Shown piece by piece: positions 19,747-29,106 of a DNA stretch of 64,000 bases. Below the pieces are notes generated by a model. It ran no database searches and was not told the DNA's origin. It worked only from the letters and a program-made list of their open reading frames with translations. The position numbers and the translations under genes were made by a program. The stretch is from UBA1479 sp038109305 (lineage in GTDB: Bacteria > Pseudomonadota > Alphaproteobacteria > Rhodospirillales > Casp-alpha2): positions 1 through 64,000 of the forward strand of contig JAYNIR010000008.1 of the NCBI GenBank assembly GCA_038109305.1, given 5' to 3'. Every line of letters starts with the position of its first letter. Position 1 is the stretch's first letter.

Positions 19747-20139
19747 TCAGCCCCCCGTGATCTTGAAGCCGACGGCGGCCGTGGCCGCCGTCGCGACGAC
19801 GGAAAAGATCACCACCGTCCAGCCGGTCGAACGCACGGTCGGCAGGTCGAATCCGCGACCCGCATCCCACATCAGATGCCGGATGCCGTTTGCCAGATGG
19901 TAATAGAGCGAGAACAACAGCCCGATGACCACCAGTTTGCCGAACCAGGACCCGACCACGCCCTGCGCCGTGTCGAACGCGCCGGCGCCGTAAGTCGCCG
20001 AGGTGATCCAGTAGGTGAGCACCAAGGCACCCCCCGCCAGCGCCACGCCGGTCGCCCGGTGCGTGATGGAAAGCACCGAAGTGATCTGCGGCCGATAGAC
20101 CTGCAAATGAGGTGATAGGGGCCGTTCACGACGTGCCAT
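19747..20139 (-). CDS. sdhC: Succinate dehydrogenase cytochrome b556 subunit
   Basis: First gene of the sdh operon; 130 residues with three membrane helices. The family signature RPLSPHLQVYRPQITSVLSI, followed by THRATGVAL, lies at the N-terminus. The haem-ligand region YHLANGIRHLMWD lies near residues 80-92. I start at the ATG giving MARRERPLSP, because an in-frame extension of 72 residues upstream has no family similarity. About 240 bases of non-coding sequence upstream should hold the operon promoter. Confidence 0.93.
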   Translation of the reverse strand: MARRERPLSPHLQVYRPQITSVLSITHRATGVALAGGALVLTYWITSATYGAGAFDTAQGVVGSWFGKLVVIGLLFSLYYHLANGIRHLMWDAGRGFDLPTVRSTGWTVVIFSVVATAATAAVGFKITGG

Positions 20140-20381
20140 GAGAGACCTCGCTAGTTGATGGTTACGGCAAAAGTACCGCCTATTTCGCAATTGCGCAAAC
20201 ATCTGATTTGGGGCGGTTGTTTCAGGATTCAAGATACTTATGGCATTTGGTCTCTGGTATATCACGATGCATATCGTTTGATGCCGGGACGGGGCCGAGG
20301 CGGGCCGAGGCACCCTGGGGGTTCGTCGTCGCCCCAAATTCGCCGCGCGCCCCAAACGGGCGCCCCACCGTCATCACGTGA

Positions 20382-21187
20382 TCACTGGCCCCGAGTCGCC
20401 GCGCGGACCGCATCCAATAAGTGGGGCTGTTTTTTCAGGCCGCGCATGCCGTGCCCGGCGCCGGGGGCCAAAATGAACGTGGCCGCGATGCCGCGTTTGA
20501 CCGCGCCGGCGACATACGCTTCGGCGCAGCGGGGCAGTGTATTGCGGTCCTTTTCGCCGGTCAGCGCATAGACGCGGGCACGCGTGGGAATGCGGTCGAT
20601 GTACATGTACGGAGATTGGGCATCGGACATGTCATCACCGCCGCGCGAGGCACGCCAGTCCTGCACGTAGCAGGGGCAGGAAATCAGCACCGCCACATCG
20701 GCCAAGGGCGCCGCCCGTCGCAAAAGCACACCCAAGATCAGCGCGCCTCTCGAATGTCCGATCAAGACGACGCACCCCGCCTTGTGGTGCGCCTTCAGAT
20801 TTTTTATCGCAGTGGCGATGCTGTCGATCTCTGGGGCGAGAAATCGATCGCCACGGCTTTGGTCCCGCGTCGCGGTGCCGGACGACTGGCGGTCGTCGAT
20901 GGTGTAGCCGGGCCTTGCCATGGCGACGGCCGTGGCCCCGACCTCGACCGCAGCGCGGGCGATGAACTGGATATAATCGGCCGGCCTGCCCGAAGAGACA
21001 TCGCCGTGCAGGACGACGGTCAAGGTGCCGTTACCGCCGCCAAGGGTGCGAAGGTTTTGATCGACAGGCAATGGTCCGCGCCGCTGACCCAGGTCTCGTT
21101 GTCGGGCGCCGCGCAGATCCCGGCGTGGACCGTCTAGGCAATGACCGCGAGCGAGACGGCGACGCCCGCCACGAACGACCGAATCAT
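20382..21187 (-). pseudogene. Broken secreted alpha/beta hydrolase
   Basis: From ATG 21187 the frame reads a signal peptide, MIRSFVAGVAVSLAVIA, then meets TAG at 21136-21134 and continues THAGICAAPDNETWVSG-like sequence in frame. The hydrolase body (LTVVLHGDVSSG, the nucleophile elbow IGHSRGALI, and ILAPGAGHGM with the catalytic His) lies in another frame after a shift near 21040. The catalytic Ser and His survive. One nonsense codon plus one frameshift make this a pseudogene unless both are sequencing errors. Homologous alphaproteobacterial proteins are uncharacterised serine hydrolases. Confidence 0.75.
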
Positions 21188-22117
21188 GCTCCCTTGCCTT
21201 TTCCGACAAATGGAACCGCCGCAGCGTGAAGGACTTGCAAGGCCGCAACCGAGAGGATGATATCTTGCGCCATCGAGGGCGTAATCAACATTTGCAGCCG
21301 CACGCCCAAACGTCCGACCGCTGAAAGCGGTCCGGCGTCGATTCAACGACTTATCAAAAATGTCCCCCGTCGCCTGTGGAAAAGCTGTGCGCCGAATGTG
21401 CGCAGACGGGGCAGTTATGCACAACTTTCGTCGACTTCCCCAGCATTCCGCGTTGTTGGTTATGGCCTCCAAGGTCATCATGACGCGCGCTTCAAAGGAT
21501 GCTGCACTGTCCCTGCCGTCCGGTTGGGACCACCCGAAAGACACGTTGGGCTTCGCGCTCGGCAGATCTGGAGGGGGAGAGGCCGGTATCAGCCGCAGTC
21601 CGGCATCACGCCGATGATCCGTGTTCGTTGTGCGCTTGCGCTCATCGGATCGGATCAGAGAACCATGCCCCCGGGGGTCGATCTCTGCCCAGGGTGCGCC
21701 CTTGGGGATCGGTTCACCAGGCGGATTGGCGTCCGATGAATGCGTGGAGCCTGGCCGGCTCCATAAGAGGTGTCAGATGCGTTGCTCGTCAACGCAAGAT
21801 ATAGGTGTCCCAGGACCTGTATCTCTGACACCTCTTTATTTTTCGGATTCCCATATTTAAACACCACGCCGGACAACGTGCCGCAATCGGCGCACGCGCG
21901 TTGGCCGGAAGCATGGGGGAAGCTTCATTCGCGGGCCGGACGCGGCGTCCGTTTTGCCGCAGGCCCGGCCTCAAAATTGAACAATCTCAATTGCCTAGCA
22001 CTTTCATGTTCCATGGTTTGTTCATGCGGAACGTCATTACGCGGAGTAACGTATTAGGCAACTGGACTATTGGCCAGGGTTCCCTGCGGCCGGGCATTGC
22101 CAGACGCGGTATCCATG
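21188..22117. other. Long non-coding stretch between hydrolase remnant and mch
   Basis: About 930 bases without a convincing gene; open frames here are short and lack family character. It holds a possible hairpin at 21365-21410 (CCCCGTC and GACGGGG arms enclosing TGCGC/GCGCA). It also has two 8-of-9 matches to the DnaA box (tgtggaaaa near 21375 and ttatgcaca near 21415) and the three-way-junction element at 21765. The 3' part borders the end of mch. It may be the remains of lost genes. Confidence 0.6.
21765..21836 (+). ncRNA. Perfect three-way-junction element (structured RNA or REP-like palindrome)
   Basis: A 13-bp outer stem (aagaggtgtcaga pairing with tctgacacctctt) encloses two hairpins with almost no unpaired junction bases. 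One is tgcgttg / caacgca with a 5-base loop at 21778-21796. The other is a 9-bp stem gataTaggt / acctGtatc with one G-T pair at 21798-21823. A tttattttt run follows on the plus strand, so a small RNA with a terminator-like end is possible. The ggtgtcag...ctgacacc outline also resembles REP elements mobilised by RAYT transposases; no transposase is nearby. Confidence 0.55.
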
Positions 22118-23173
22118 TCACGCCACGGACATAAACGCCCAATAATCGAAATCCAACACCACGTTCGGATGATCCTTGCCGTCCCCATCCTTCAGCGGGA
22201 AGTCATGGCACGGATGATCCTTGGCTGCGACGAGGTGCAGGCGCAGCGCGCCGACATCGTCCCGGCCGGGCACCGGCGCCTTGTCGAGGACTTCGGACCA
22301 GGCGTAGACCGTGTCGCCCGCGAATGAGGGCGCCACGTGCCGGCCGCCGTTGATCGCCGCGATGCGAAACGCGTTCGCGAGGCCGTTATAGGAAAGTGAC
22401 CGGGCCAGCGAGATGATATGCCCGCCGTAGATCAGCCGCTTGCCGAAACGGCCGTCCTTTTGGGCATGCAGATCGATATGCACCTTGGCCGTGTTCTGAT
22501 AAAGCCGGGTCGCCAACATGTGTTCCGACTCTTCCAGCGTCATGCCGTCGACATGATCGATTTTTTCACCGACGTCGTAATCGTTCCAGAAATGCCGGCT
22601 GCCGGCAGCGACGGCGTCATAGCCGTCTAGCGTCAGGCCATCGGGCACGGCAATCGACGCCGGGTCGACCGTGCCGGGCAGATCCGGAACGACCACGGCA
22701 GGCGCGGGCGCCGTTTCATCCCGTTTGCGGACCATGACCCAGCGGACGTAAGAAAGAACGGCATCCCCCCGCTGGTTCACACCCGTCGTCCGAACCCAGA
22801 CGACGCCGGTCTTGCCGTTGGAATTTTCCCGGACGCCAATGACCTCGGACGACGAAGACAAGGTATCGCCCGGATAAACAGGGACCCCGAAACGGCCGTC
22901 GGCGTAGCCCAGATTGGCGACGGCGTTGAGCGAGATATCCGGCACGGTCTTGCCGAAGACAATATGAAACACCAGCATGTCGTCGACCGGCATGCCGTCG
23001 TAGCCCATGCCCATGGCGGCCATGTCGGACGAATGCAACACGAACCGGTTGCCGTAGAGCGCTGTGTAGAGCGCGACCTCGCCTTCGGTCACCGTGCGCG
23101 GCGTCGCGTGGCGGATGACCTGCCCCGGGGTGAAGTCTTCGAAAAAATTTCCCCGGTTTGTCTTGTTGCTCAT
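22118..23173 (-). CDS. mch: Mesaconyl-CoA hydratase (double MaoC-type dehydratase)
   Basis: Interconverts mesaconyl-CoA and beta-methylmalyl-CoA in the ethylmalonyl-CoA pathway for acetyl-CoA assimilation. The 351 residues comprise two hot-dog MaoC-like halves. The N-terminus GNFFEDFTPGQVIRHATPRT, the segment VFHIVFGKTVPDISLNAVAN and the second-half YGGHIISLARSLSYNGLAN are characteristic. It starts 9 bases after mcl and completes the two-gene operon mcl-mch, which strongly supports the pathway assignment. Confidence 0.9.
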   Translation of the reverse strand: MSNKTNRGNFFEDFTPGQVIRHATPRTVTEGEVALYTALYGNRFVLHSSDMAAMGMGYDGMPVDDMLVFHIVFGKTVPDISLNAVANLGYADGRFGVPVYPGDTLSSSSEVIGVRENSNGKTGVVWVRTTGVNQRGDAVLSYVRWVMVRKRDETAPAPAVVVPDLPGTVDPASIAVPDGLTLDGYDAVAAGSRHFWNDYDVGEKIDHVDGMTLEESEHMLATRLYQNTAKVHIDLHAQKDGRFGKRLIYGGHIISLARSLSYNGLANAFRIAAINGGRHVAPSFAGDTVYAWSEVLDKAPVPGRDDVGALRLHLVAAKDHPCHDFPLKDGDGKDHPNVVLDFDYWAFMSVA

Positions 23174-23182
23174 CAGTAATAC

Positions 23183-24079
23183 CTATTCGGCGGCGGTGGC
23201 GTTGGCGGCTTCCATTCCAGCAATAGCCTCGGCCATGGCGACCAGACGCTTGGCGCCTTCGACATGCAGGTTTTCGATCAGCTTGCCGTCGACCAGAACA
23301 ACGCCCTTGCCTGCCTTTTCAGCCTCGGCATGGGCTTTGATGATGCATTTTGACCACGCGACCTCATCGTCCGACGGCGAAAACACCTGGTTCGCCATAT
23401 CGATGGTCTTGGGATGGATCAGGGTTTTGCCGTCCATACCCAGTTCCTTGCCCTGAACGCAGTGCGCCTTGAAGCCTTCGTCATCGGCAAGGTCCAGGTG
23501 CACGCCATCCAATATCGCAATACCCGCGGCGCGCGCCGCCAAAAGGCAAAGGCCCAGCGATGTCATGAAGGGGATGCGGTCCGGCGTGTGCGTGGCGCGG
23601 AGATCCTTGGCCAGATCCGAGGTGCCCATCACCAGGCACTGAAGGCGCGGGTGGGCGAAGGCGATTTCCTCAGCATGCAGCATGCCCATGGGCGTTTCCA
23701 TCATAGCCCAGATCGGCAAATGTTTCGGTCCGCCGGCGGCGTCGAGCGCCTTGATCACGTCCAGGACCATCTGCTTGCTTTCAACCTTCGGAACCACCAC
23801 GGCGTGGGCGCCCATCTTGGCCGCCACATTCAAATCGTCCTTGCCCCAGGGGCTGTCCAGGCCGTTGACGCGGACGGTCAGTTCGCGCATGCCGTAACCG
23901 CCTTCTGCGATGGCGGCGTTAATCAGATCGCGGGCCGTTTGTTTGGCGTCGGGCGCGACCGCATCCTCCATATCCAGGATCAGCGCGTCGGCGGCGAGGC
24001 CACGACCCTTTTCAAGCGCCCGGGCGTTCGAACCCGGCATATACAAAACGGAACGGCGGGGCCGGACTTGCGAGGCCAT
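23183..24079 (-). CDS. mcl: L-malyl-CoA / beta-methylmalyl-CoA lyase
   Basis: CitE-like lyase that splits beta-methylmalyl-CoA into glyoxylate and propionyl-CoA, and malyl-CoA into glyoxylate and acetyl-CoA. The 298 residues show RPRRSVLYMPGSNARALEK, the acidic metal-binding ILDMEDAVAPDAK, the VVVPKVES strand and MMETPMGML. I start at MASQVRPRRS, with a GGAG ribosome-binding site 8 bases upstream; a longer frame adds 12 unconserved residues. The mch gene follows directly. pdxY is divergent, 90 bases away. Confidence 0.9.
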   Translation of the reverse strand: MASQVRPRRSVLYMPGSNARALEKGRGLAADALILDMEDAVAPDAKQTARDLINAAIAEGGYGMRELTVRVNGLDSPWGKDDLNVAAKMGAHAVVVPKVESKQMVLDVIKALDAAGGPKHLPIWAMMETPMGMLHAEEIAFAHPRLQCLVMGTSDLAKDLRATHTPDRIPFMTSLGLCLLAARAAGIAILDGVHLDLADDEGFKAHCVQGKELGMDGKTLIHPKTIDMANQVFSPSDDEVAWSKCIIKAHAEAEKAGKGVVLVDGKLIENLHVEGAKRLVAMAEAIAGMEAANATAAE

Positions 24080-24169
24080 GAATACGTCTCCCTGGATTTG
24101 CAGCGAAAATTCCATCGAATTTTGCTGCGCACACTAGCAACTGGGCCTGCACAATGGCAAGCTTTCGCC

Positions 24170-25042
24170 ATGCCGCTCCTGTCGTTTCATTCAAGTGTTT
24201 CCCGGGGCCATGTGGGCAACAGCGCCCTGGTGCCGGCGCTCCAGGCTTTGGGCCGGGATGTCTGGCCCATCAGCACCGTTGTGCTGTCTAATCACCCGGG
24301 CCATTCCATGGTCGCTGGGCGGCGTGTGCCGGCCCACGAGATTCAGGCGCTGACCGATACGCTGATCGATCTGGGCGGTGCGCGCGATCTGCATGCGGTG
24401 ATGACCGGCTACATGGGATCGATCGAAACGGCGGGGGCGGCGCTGGCTGCCGTTACCAGGGTCAAACGCATGTCGCCCGAAACACTTTATATATGCGACC
24501 CGATCCTGGGCGACGCCGCAGAGGGCCTTTATGTCGACGAAGGCTTGATTGATTTCTACCGCAATCAGGCGTTGCCCCGGGCCGATCTGGCGCTGCCCAA
24601 TGCGTTCGAACTTGAACGATTGACCGGCGACGGGGTGGTCGATGTCGCGTCGGCCGTCGCCGCCGCCCATTCACTCCGGCTTCGCGGCACGGGCGCTGTC
24701 GTCGTGACTTCGGTGCCCGATCGTGGCGCGCGCGGGCGGCTGGATCCGCTGGGCGAAGGCATGACCGTCGGCACGCTCGCGGTCGACGACGAAGGCGAGT
24801 GGCTGATCGAGGTGCCACGGCTGACCCGGAACGCCAAGGGATGCGGCGATGTGATGGCGGGGCTGATCGCGGGGCACATGGTCGGCGGCTTGACGCTTCG
24901 CGACGCGGTCGCCCGCGCTGCCGGGTCCGTGCATGGGCTGCTGGAAGCCGCCGGCGAGACCGATCTGGATTTGCCGATTGTCGCGAAACGCCGCCTGTTG
25001 GCCGAACCCGACAAAATGCCGAAACCCAAGGCGATCCGTTAG
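24170..25042 (+). CDS. pdxY: Pyridoxal kinase
   Basis: Ribokinase-fold enzyme phosphorylating pyridoxal in the vitamin B6 salvage pathway. The 290-residue product begins MPLLSFHSSVSRGHVGNSAL, a typical PdxY/PdxK N-terminus with the substrate Ser and His. The C-terminal anion-hole motif NAKGCGDVMAGLIAGHM has the catalytic Asp. Other conserved parts are TGYMGS and YICDPILGDAAEGLYV. The open frame extends upstream, but conservation and length support this ATG. No operon partner is seen. Confidence 0.92.
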   Translation: MPLLSFHSSVSRGHVGNSALVPALQALGRDVWPISTVVLSNHPGHSMVAGRRVPAHEIQALTDTLIDLGGARDLHAVMTGYMGSIETAGAALAAVTRVKRMSPETLYICDPILGDAAEGLYVDEGLIDFYRNQALPRADLALPNAFELERLTGDGVVDVASAVAAAHSLRLRGTGAVVVTSVPDRGARGRLDPLGEGMTVGTLAVDDEGEWLIEVPRLTRNAKGCGDVMAGLIAGHMVGGLTLRDAVARAAGSVHGLLEAAGETDLDLPIVAKRRLLAEPDKMPKPKAIR

Positions 25043-25160
25043 CCAGCCCGTACACGTCAATTCCGTCAGATAAAATGGCCCTTGACCGGGGTCATTCCGT
25101 CCGTCATTTAACCAATCTGTTAAATAATGTCCAAAGACATTACCAATCATTGCTGACCCA

Positions 25161-25499
25161 TTGAGCACGACCTTCCAAGCCCTCGCCGATCCGACCCGGC
25201 GGGCGATCCTTGCCCGCCTCGCCATGGGTGAAACGTCGGTCACGCAACTAAGCGAAACATTCGACATGTCGCTTCCTGCGATTTCCCGGCATCTGAAGGT
25301 GTTGGAGAAGGCAGGCCTGATCGAACGCGAACGCAATGCGCAGCGACGACCGTGCAAGCTTAAAGGTGACGCGTTTCGGCCCGTGTTCGATTGGATATCC
25401 AACTACCGCCGGTTCTAGGAATAGAGCTTCGACCGGCTGGAAGATTACTTGAACGAATTGCGAAACAAAGACGACGACAATGGGCTCCCCTCTCATTAA
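25161..25499 (+). pseudogene. ArsR-family regulator, C-terminus interrupted by two TAG codons
   Basis: Winged-helix regulator: FQALADPTRRAILARLAMGE and SVTQLSETFDMSLPAISRHLKVLEKAGLI are classic ArsR/SmtB. The family C-terminus normally reads YRRFWEESFDRLDDYL; here it reads YRRF-stop-E-stop-SFDRLEDYL, with TAG at 25416 and 25422 and no frameshift. The remaining frame ends in TAA at 25497, overlapping the start of the downstream AHA1-like gene as in intact homologous pairs. The only clear start is TTG at 25161, so the N-terminus may also be damaged. The truncated form keeps the whole DNA-binding domain and could still work. Confidence 0.75.
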
Positions 25500-25947
25500 A
25501 CCCACAGTGTAAACGGCGCTAACCCTTACGCGGGTCTTCGACGCACCTCGGACCTTGCTGTTCAAAGTCTGGGCCCAGCCGAAGCATGTCGCCCGGTGGT
25601 GGGGCTGTGCGGAAGCGGAAGGCAACGTTTCGTTCAAGGTCGATTTAAGGGTGGTCGGCGAATTTTCGGCGGACATGGTTTTGGAAAGCGGCGACCGCCA
25701 CCGCATCTGGGGCGCATACCAGGAAATCAAAGAGCCCGAACGCCCTATCTTCACGTGGTCATGGGAAAACACCAATGTATTTCGTGGCAAGGATACGCTG
25801 GTGACCCTGACTTTCGAGGACCATGACGGAAAAACCAAAATGACCTTGGTGCAGCAACTTTTCGACGACCCGGAGGCGCGCGACCCCCACGGCGAAGGCT
25901 GGGGCGCCAGTCTGGATCGCCTCGCGGGCTATCTGGTCCACATTTGA
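25480..25947 (+). pseudogene. SRPBCC / AHA1-like protein with early TAA
   Basis: START-like ligand-binding domain commonly encoded next to an ArsR regulator. From ATG 25480 the frame reads MGSPLIKPTV, a TAA at 25510-25512, then TALTLTRVFDAPRTLLFKVW and KHVARWWG, with the rest of the domain to MTLVQQLFDDPEARDPHGEGW near the end. Only the one nonsense codon, 11th in the gene, breaks it. Restart at the TTG of 25555 would lose the first strand of the fold. It is paired with the ArsR remnant, which is also broken. Confidence 0.75.
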
Positions 25948-26019
25948 CGGGGCATCACGGCGGAGCATCAACCTCCATGGCCCCAGTCCATTTTACCAGT
26001 CAACTGTAGCGTTTTTTTG

Positions 26020-26266
26020 AAAGCGCCGTCTGTCGACGTCGGCGCCGAGCCCAAAACCTAGGCCGCCGCGCTGACGGCCGTGTTCGCGGAAAATCGGAAA
26101 CTCAAAGGCTACATTCTGGATGACCAAGGCGCACTGAGCCGCCATGTCGCCGTCTTTATCGCCGAGAAACAGGTCAATGACCGGGAGAAGCTGTCCGATC
26201 CAATCGCGCCGGACGACGAAATTCACATATTTCAGACCCTGACGGGGGGCCGAGGAGAATTTGAGC
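26020..26266 (+). pseudogene. MoaD/ThiS-like ubiquitin-fold protein remnant
   Basis: In frame, the region encodes a small beta-grasp protein ending in the typical diglycine: NRKLKGYILDDQGALSRHVA and FIAEKQVNDREKLSDPI, then DEIHIFQTLTGG. A TAG at 26059 interrupts the N-terminal part. The codon after TLTGG is CGA (26251), where a TGA stop is likely to have been lost by one base change. No start codon is clear. It directly precedes the sialidase-like remnant, and in related genomes these two families are often neighbours (known from general knowledge of the families). Confidence 0.5.
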
Positions 26267-26992
26267 ATGGCCGACCTGCTTCACGTCTGCACCCGCAAGG
26301 GACTGTTTGAAATCGAACGCCGCAAAGGTGGTTGGAAAATCGCCGATGTTCATTTCCTGGGTGACCCCATATCCGCGACGATCACCATCGACGGGTAGAC
26401 CCTGGGCGCACCGGACCTGGGCCATTTCGGGCCAAAGCTGTGGCGGCGGAACAAGTCGGGCAAATGGGCGGAAATGGAAATGCCTGCCTTCCCCGAAAAA
26501 CCGAAAGGTCGGGCGGACGACCCCCACCCCTGAACGCTCGGCAGGGTATGGAACTTCACGCCGGGCGCGGTGATCTGGTGCCAGCACCACAGCGCGGTTT
26601 TTCGGTCGGAAGACTTCGGCGAAAACTGGGTGATGCTGGACGCGGCCAAGCCGACGGGGTTCGGTTTCGCCGTGCAGGCGCACCCGACGGACCCGAAGAT
26701 CGCCTTATTCGTGCCGGCGGAAAAAGATAAGCGGCGCGTACCGCTGAATGCCAAACTGGTGGTCAGCCGCACCCGCGACGGCGGTGAGTCATTCGACGTG
26801 TTGGACCGGGGCCTACCGCAATCGCCATCTTATGACCTGATCTACCGCCATGCCCTTGCAGTCGATCAAACGGGTGTGCGGTTGGCGTTCGGGTCGACCA
26901 CAGGCGGGCTCTGGATTTCGGAGGACGCAGGCGACAGTTGGGCCGCCCTGGACGCCCGCCTGCCGCTGGTGTCGGCTGTTACCTTCGCCTGA
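26267..26992 (+). pseudogene. Sialidase-like beta-propeller (glycosyl hydrolase-type) remnant
   Basis: A GAGGAG ribosome-binding site and ATG open MADLLHVCTRKGLFEIERRK. The repeated Asp-box style motifs SEDFGENW, SRTRDGGESFDV and SEDAGDSWAAL identify an exo-alpha-sialidase-like propeller of the kind found as uncharacterised proteins in many genomes. In-frame TAG at 26396 and TGA at 26531 (likely from Trp) interrupt it. About 100 residues seem missing between RVWNFTPGA and WCQHHSAVFRSEDF, joined in frame at about 26565. It is decayed. Confidence 0.7.
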
Positions 26993-27080
26993 ACGTACCG
27001 ACACGGTTGATCGGACGCCCGGGATGGGATAGGACGGAAATCCCGTCTCGACATTCCGTCAGACAAGGACGAACAGAGAA

Positions 27081-28544
27081 ATGCCCGACCAATGGGACAT
27101 GCTGGCCGACGTGGTTGTCGTCGGCTTCGGCGGCGCCGGTATCGCCGCCGCCGTCACCTCGCACGACCTGGGATCGGACGTGCTGATCCTAGAAAAAGCC
27201 CCCGAAGGCCGCGAAGGCGGCAACACCCGGATCGCCGCGCAGGGGTATCTCAACACGTCCGACCCGGACAACGCCGAAACGTATCTAACCGCGCTTTGCG
27301 GGCCGTTCACCGTGCCGGAAAAAATGATCCGCGTCTGGGCCGAGGAAATGTCGAAGAACAACGACTGGCTGGCAGCAATGGGTGGCGACCCGCAGGAACA
27401 CCAACACCAGCCGGAAGGCATCGAATTTCCTGAACTGCCGGGATCGACCTGCGTCCACAAATTTCATGACGGCGACAAGTACGGCTATTCCCTGACCTGG
27501 AAGCGGTTCGACAGCTTCGTCCGGGAAAGAGACATCCGGATCGAATACGAATGCCCGGGGACCGGATTGGTGCAGGACCCGGCCACCGGCGAAATCAGGG
27601 GCGTCGTTGCCGAAAAGAACGGCAAGCCCGTCCGAATCAAGGCGCAGAAGGGGGTGATCCTCTGCACCGGCGGGTTCGAAAACAACCAAGACATGATCCG
27701 CAATTATCTGCCGGGGCTCGCGTACTGTTATCCATCGGGCACGCCCTACAACACCGGCGACGGCATCACCATGGCGCAGGAAGTGGGCGCCGACCTGTGG
27801 CACATGAACAATTACGCCGGACCGTCCATGGCGTTCAAAACGCCGGCGATTCCGTCGACCATGTCCATGCAGGCGCTGCATTTTTCCAAGGTCTTTTCGG
27901 GCGGGATGATCGTCGTCGGGCCCGACGGCAAGCGGTTCTGCGATGAAAAGTTCAAAACCCGCCACGGCAAGGTGCCGCTGAACGGCCAATGGAAGCCCTT
28001 GGCCGTGCCGACGCCCATGTACATGATTTTTGATGAAACCATGATGAATGCCGCGCCGCTTTATAATAAGTGGCCTAATCGCGGGTGGACCGCGATCATG
28101 GAGCAGTACGACTGGTCCGACGACAACCGGAAGGAACTGGCGAGCGGGTGGATCAAGCAAGCGGCGACGGTCCAGGACCTGGCGAAAGCGGTCGGCCTGA
28201 AACCGCATACGCTCGCCGAAACGGTGCAGCGCTGGAACGCCATGATGGCGCAGGGCGGCGACGTCGATTTCGGCCGCAAACTGATGCTGGATGAGTTTGA
28301 CAAGGGCCCTTATTATGCCATCGAGCTGTCGCCTTCGATGATCAACACGCAGGGCGGGCCCAGGCGGAATGAAAAGGCCGAGATTCTGAAGCCGAACGGC
28401 ACGCCGATCCCGAGGCTCTACAGCGCCGGCGAACTCGGGTCGATCTATTCGTATCTGTACCAGGGCACCGGCAACATCGGCGAGTGCATCGCCTTCGGCC
28501 GCATCGCCGGGCGGAACGCCGCGGCGTTGGAGAATTGGAACTAA
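27081..28544 (+). CDS. FAD-dependent oxidoreductase, fumarate reductase / ketosteroid dehydrogenase-like
   Basis: A 487-residue flavoprotein of the FAD_binding_2 superfamily. The FAD loop VVVGFGGAGIAAAV lies at residues 11-24, followed by LILEKAPEGREGGNT, the VILCTGGFENN segment, and the C-terminal AGELGSIYSYLYQGTGNIGECIAFGRIAGR that closes the FAD site. The substrate cannot be assigned: the superfamily includes 3-ketosteroid dehydrogenases, urocanate reductase and fumarate reductases. No signal peptide is seen. It is the only intact gene in a stretch of decayed genes from 25.1 to 29.5 kb. Confidence 0.82.
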   Translation: MPDQWDMLADVVVVGFGGAGIAAAVTSHDLGSDVLILEKAPEGREGGNTRIAAQGYLNTSDPDNAETYLTALCGPFTVPEKMIRVWAEEMSKNNDWLAAMGGDPQEHQHQPEGIEFPELPGSTCVHKFHDGDKYGYSLTWKRFDSFVRERDIRIEYECPGTGLVQDPATGEIRGVVAEKNGKPVRIKAQKGVILCTGGFENNQDMIRNYLPGLAYCYPSGTPYNTGDGITMAQEVGADLWHMNNYAGPSMAFKTPAIPSTMSMQALHFSKVFSGGMIVVGPDGKRFCDEKFKTRHGKVPLNGQWKPLAVPTPMYMIFDETMMNAAPLYNKWPNRGWTAIMEQYDWSDDNRKELASGWIKQAATVQDLAKAVGLKPHTLAETVQRWNAMMAQGGDVDFGRKLMLDEFDKGPYYAIELSPSMINTQGGPRRNEKAEILKPNGTPIPRLYSAGELGSIYSYLYQGTGNIGECIAFGRIAGRNAAALENWN

Positions 28545-28589
28545 TCCTCCAACGCCGCACGCCCGGCCAGTGGCTCAGCCGGCGCGAAC

Positions 28590-29060
28590 GGTACGCAGGA
28601 ACTCACCGACGACGCTTTTCAGCTTAGGGAACTGGCGGGCGGCAGGGAAATGGACGATGTGGCGGCGCTGGCCGTGGAGAGGCCGTCGATGCTGCGCCCC
28701 TATTCGGTGCGGGCGGAGGCCGCGGGCGCCAGCGACGAAACCGGCGGACCGTTGGTAATGTTTTAATTGACCAACCCGGAAAAACCGCCGCGTGTATAGA
28801 CGAAGGTGCTGGGCCGCATCTTCGACCTGACGGGGCATGAATCAAAACTGGCGGCCGAAATCGCCCGCGGCGCCACACCCGACGGAGCGGCGGAAGCCTT
28901 GGGGCTGACCGTTGCAACCGTCGGCACCTATCTGAAACAGATTTATTCCAAGTCCGGCACCAGCCGCCAGGCGGAACTGGTGAAAATGATTTTGGCATCG
29001 CCGGCGGCGGTGTACCCGCAAGGTCGGCGAGACTTGGCCCGCAAATTGCTCCTTCCTTGA
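28590..29060 (+). pseudogene. LuxR-type regulator, C-terminal remnant
   Basis: Only the last ~150 codons are recognisable. They read GPLVMF, TAA at 28764, LTNPEKPPRV, TAG at 28797, then TKVLGRIFDLTGHESKLAAEI and a LuxR helix-turn-helix (AEALGLTVATVGTYLKQIYSK, TSRQAELVKMIL). The frame is preserved across both stops, and the N-terminal two thirds of the protein are missing. The isolated helix-turn-helix could be translated from the GTG at 28806, but nothing suggests a function. Confidence 0.7.
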
Positions 29061-29106
29061 TCAATGAACCGGCTGGCGGCAAAGCCGGTCAAGCAAGGAA
29101 CAAAAA

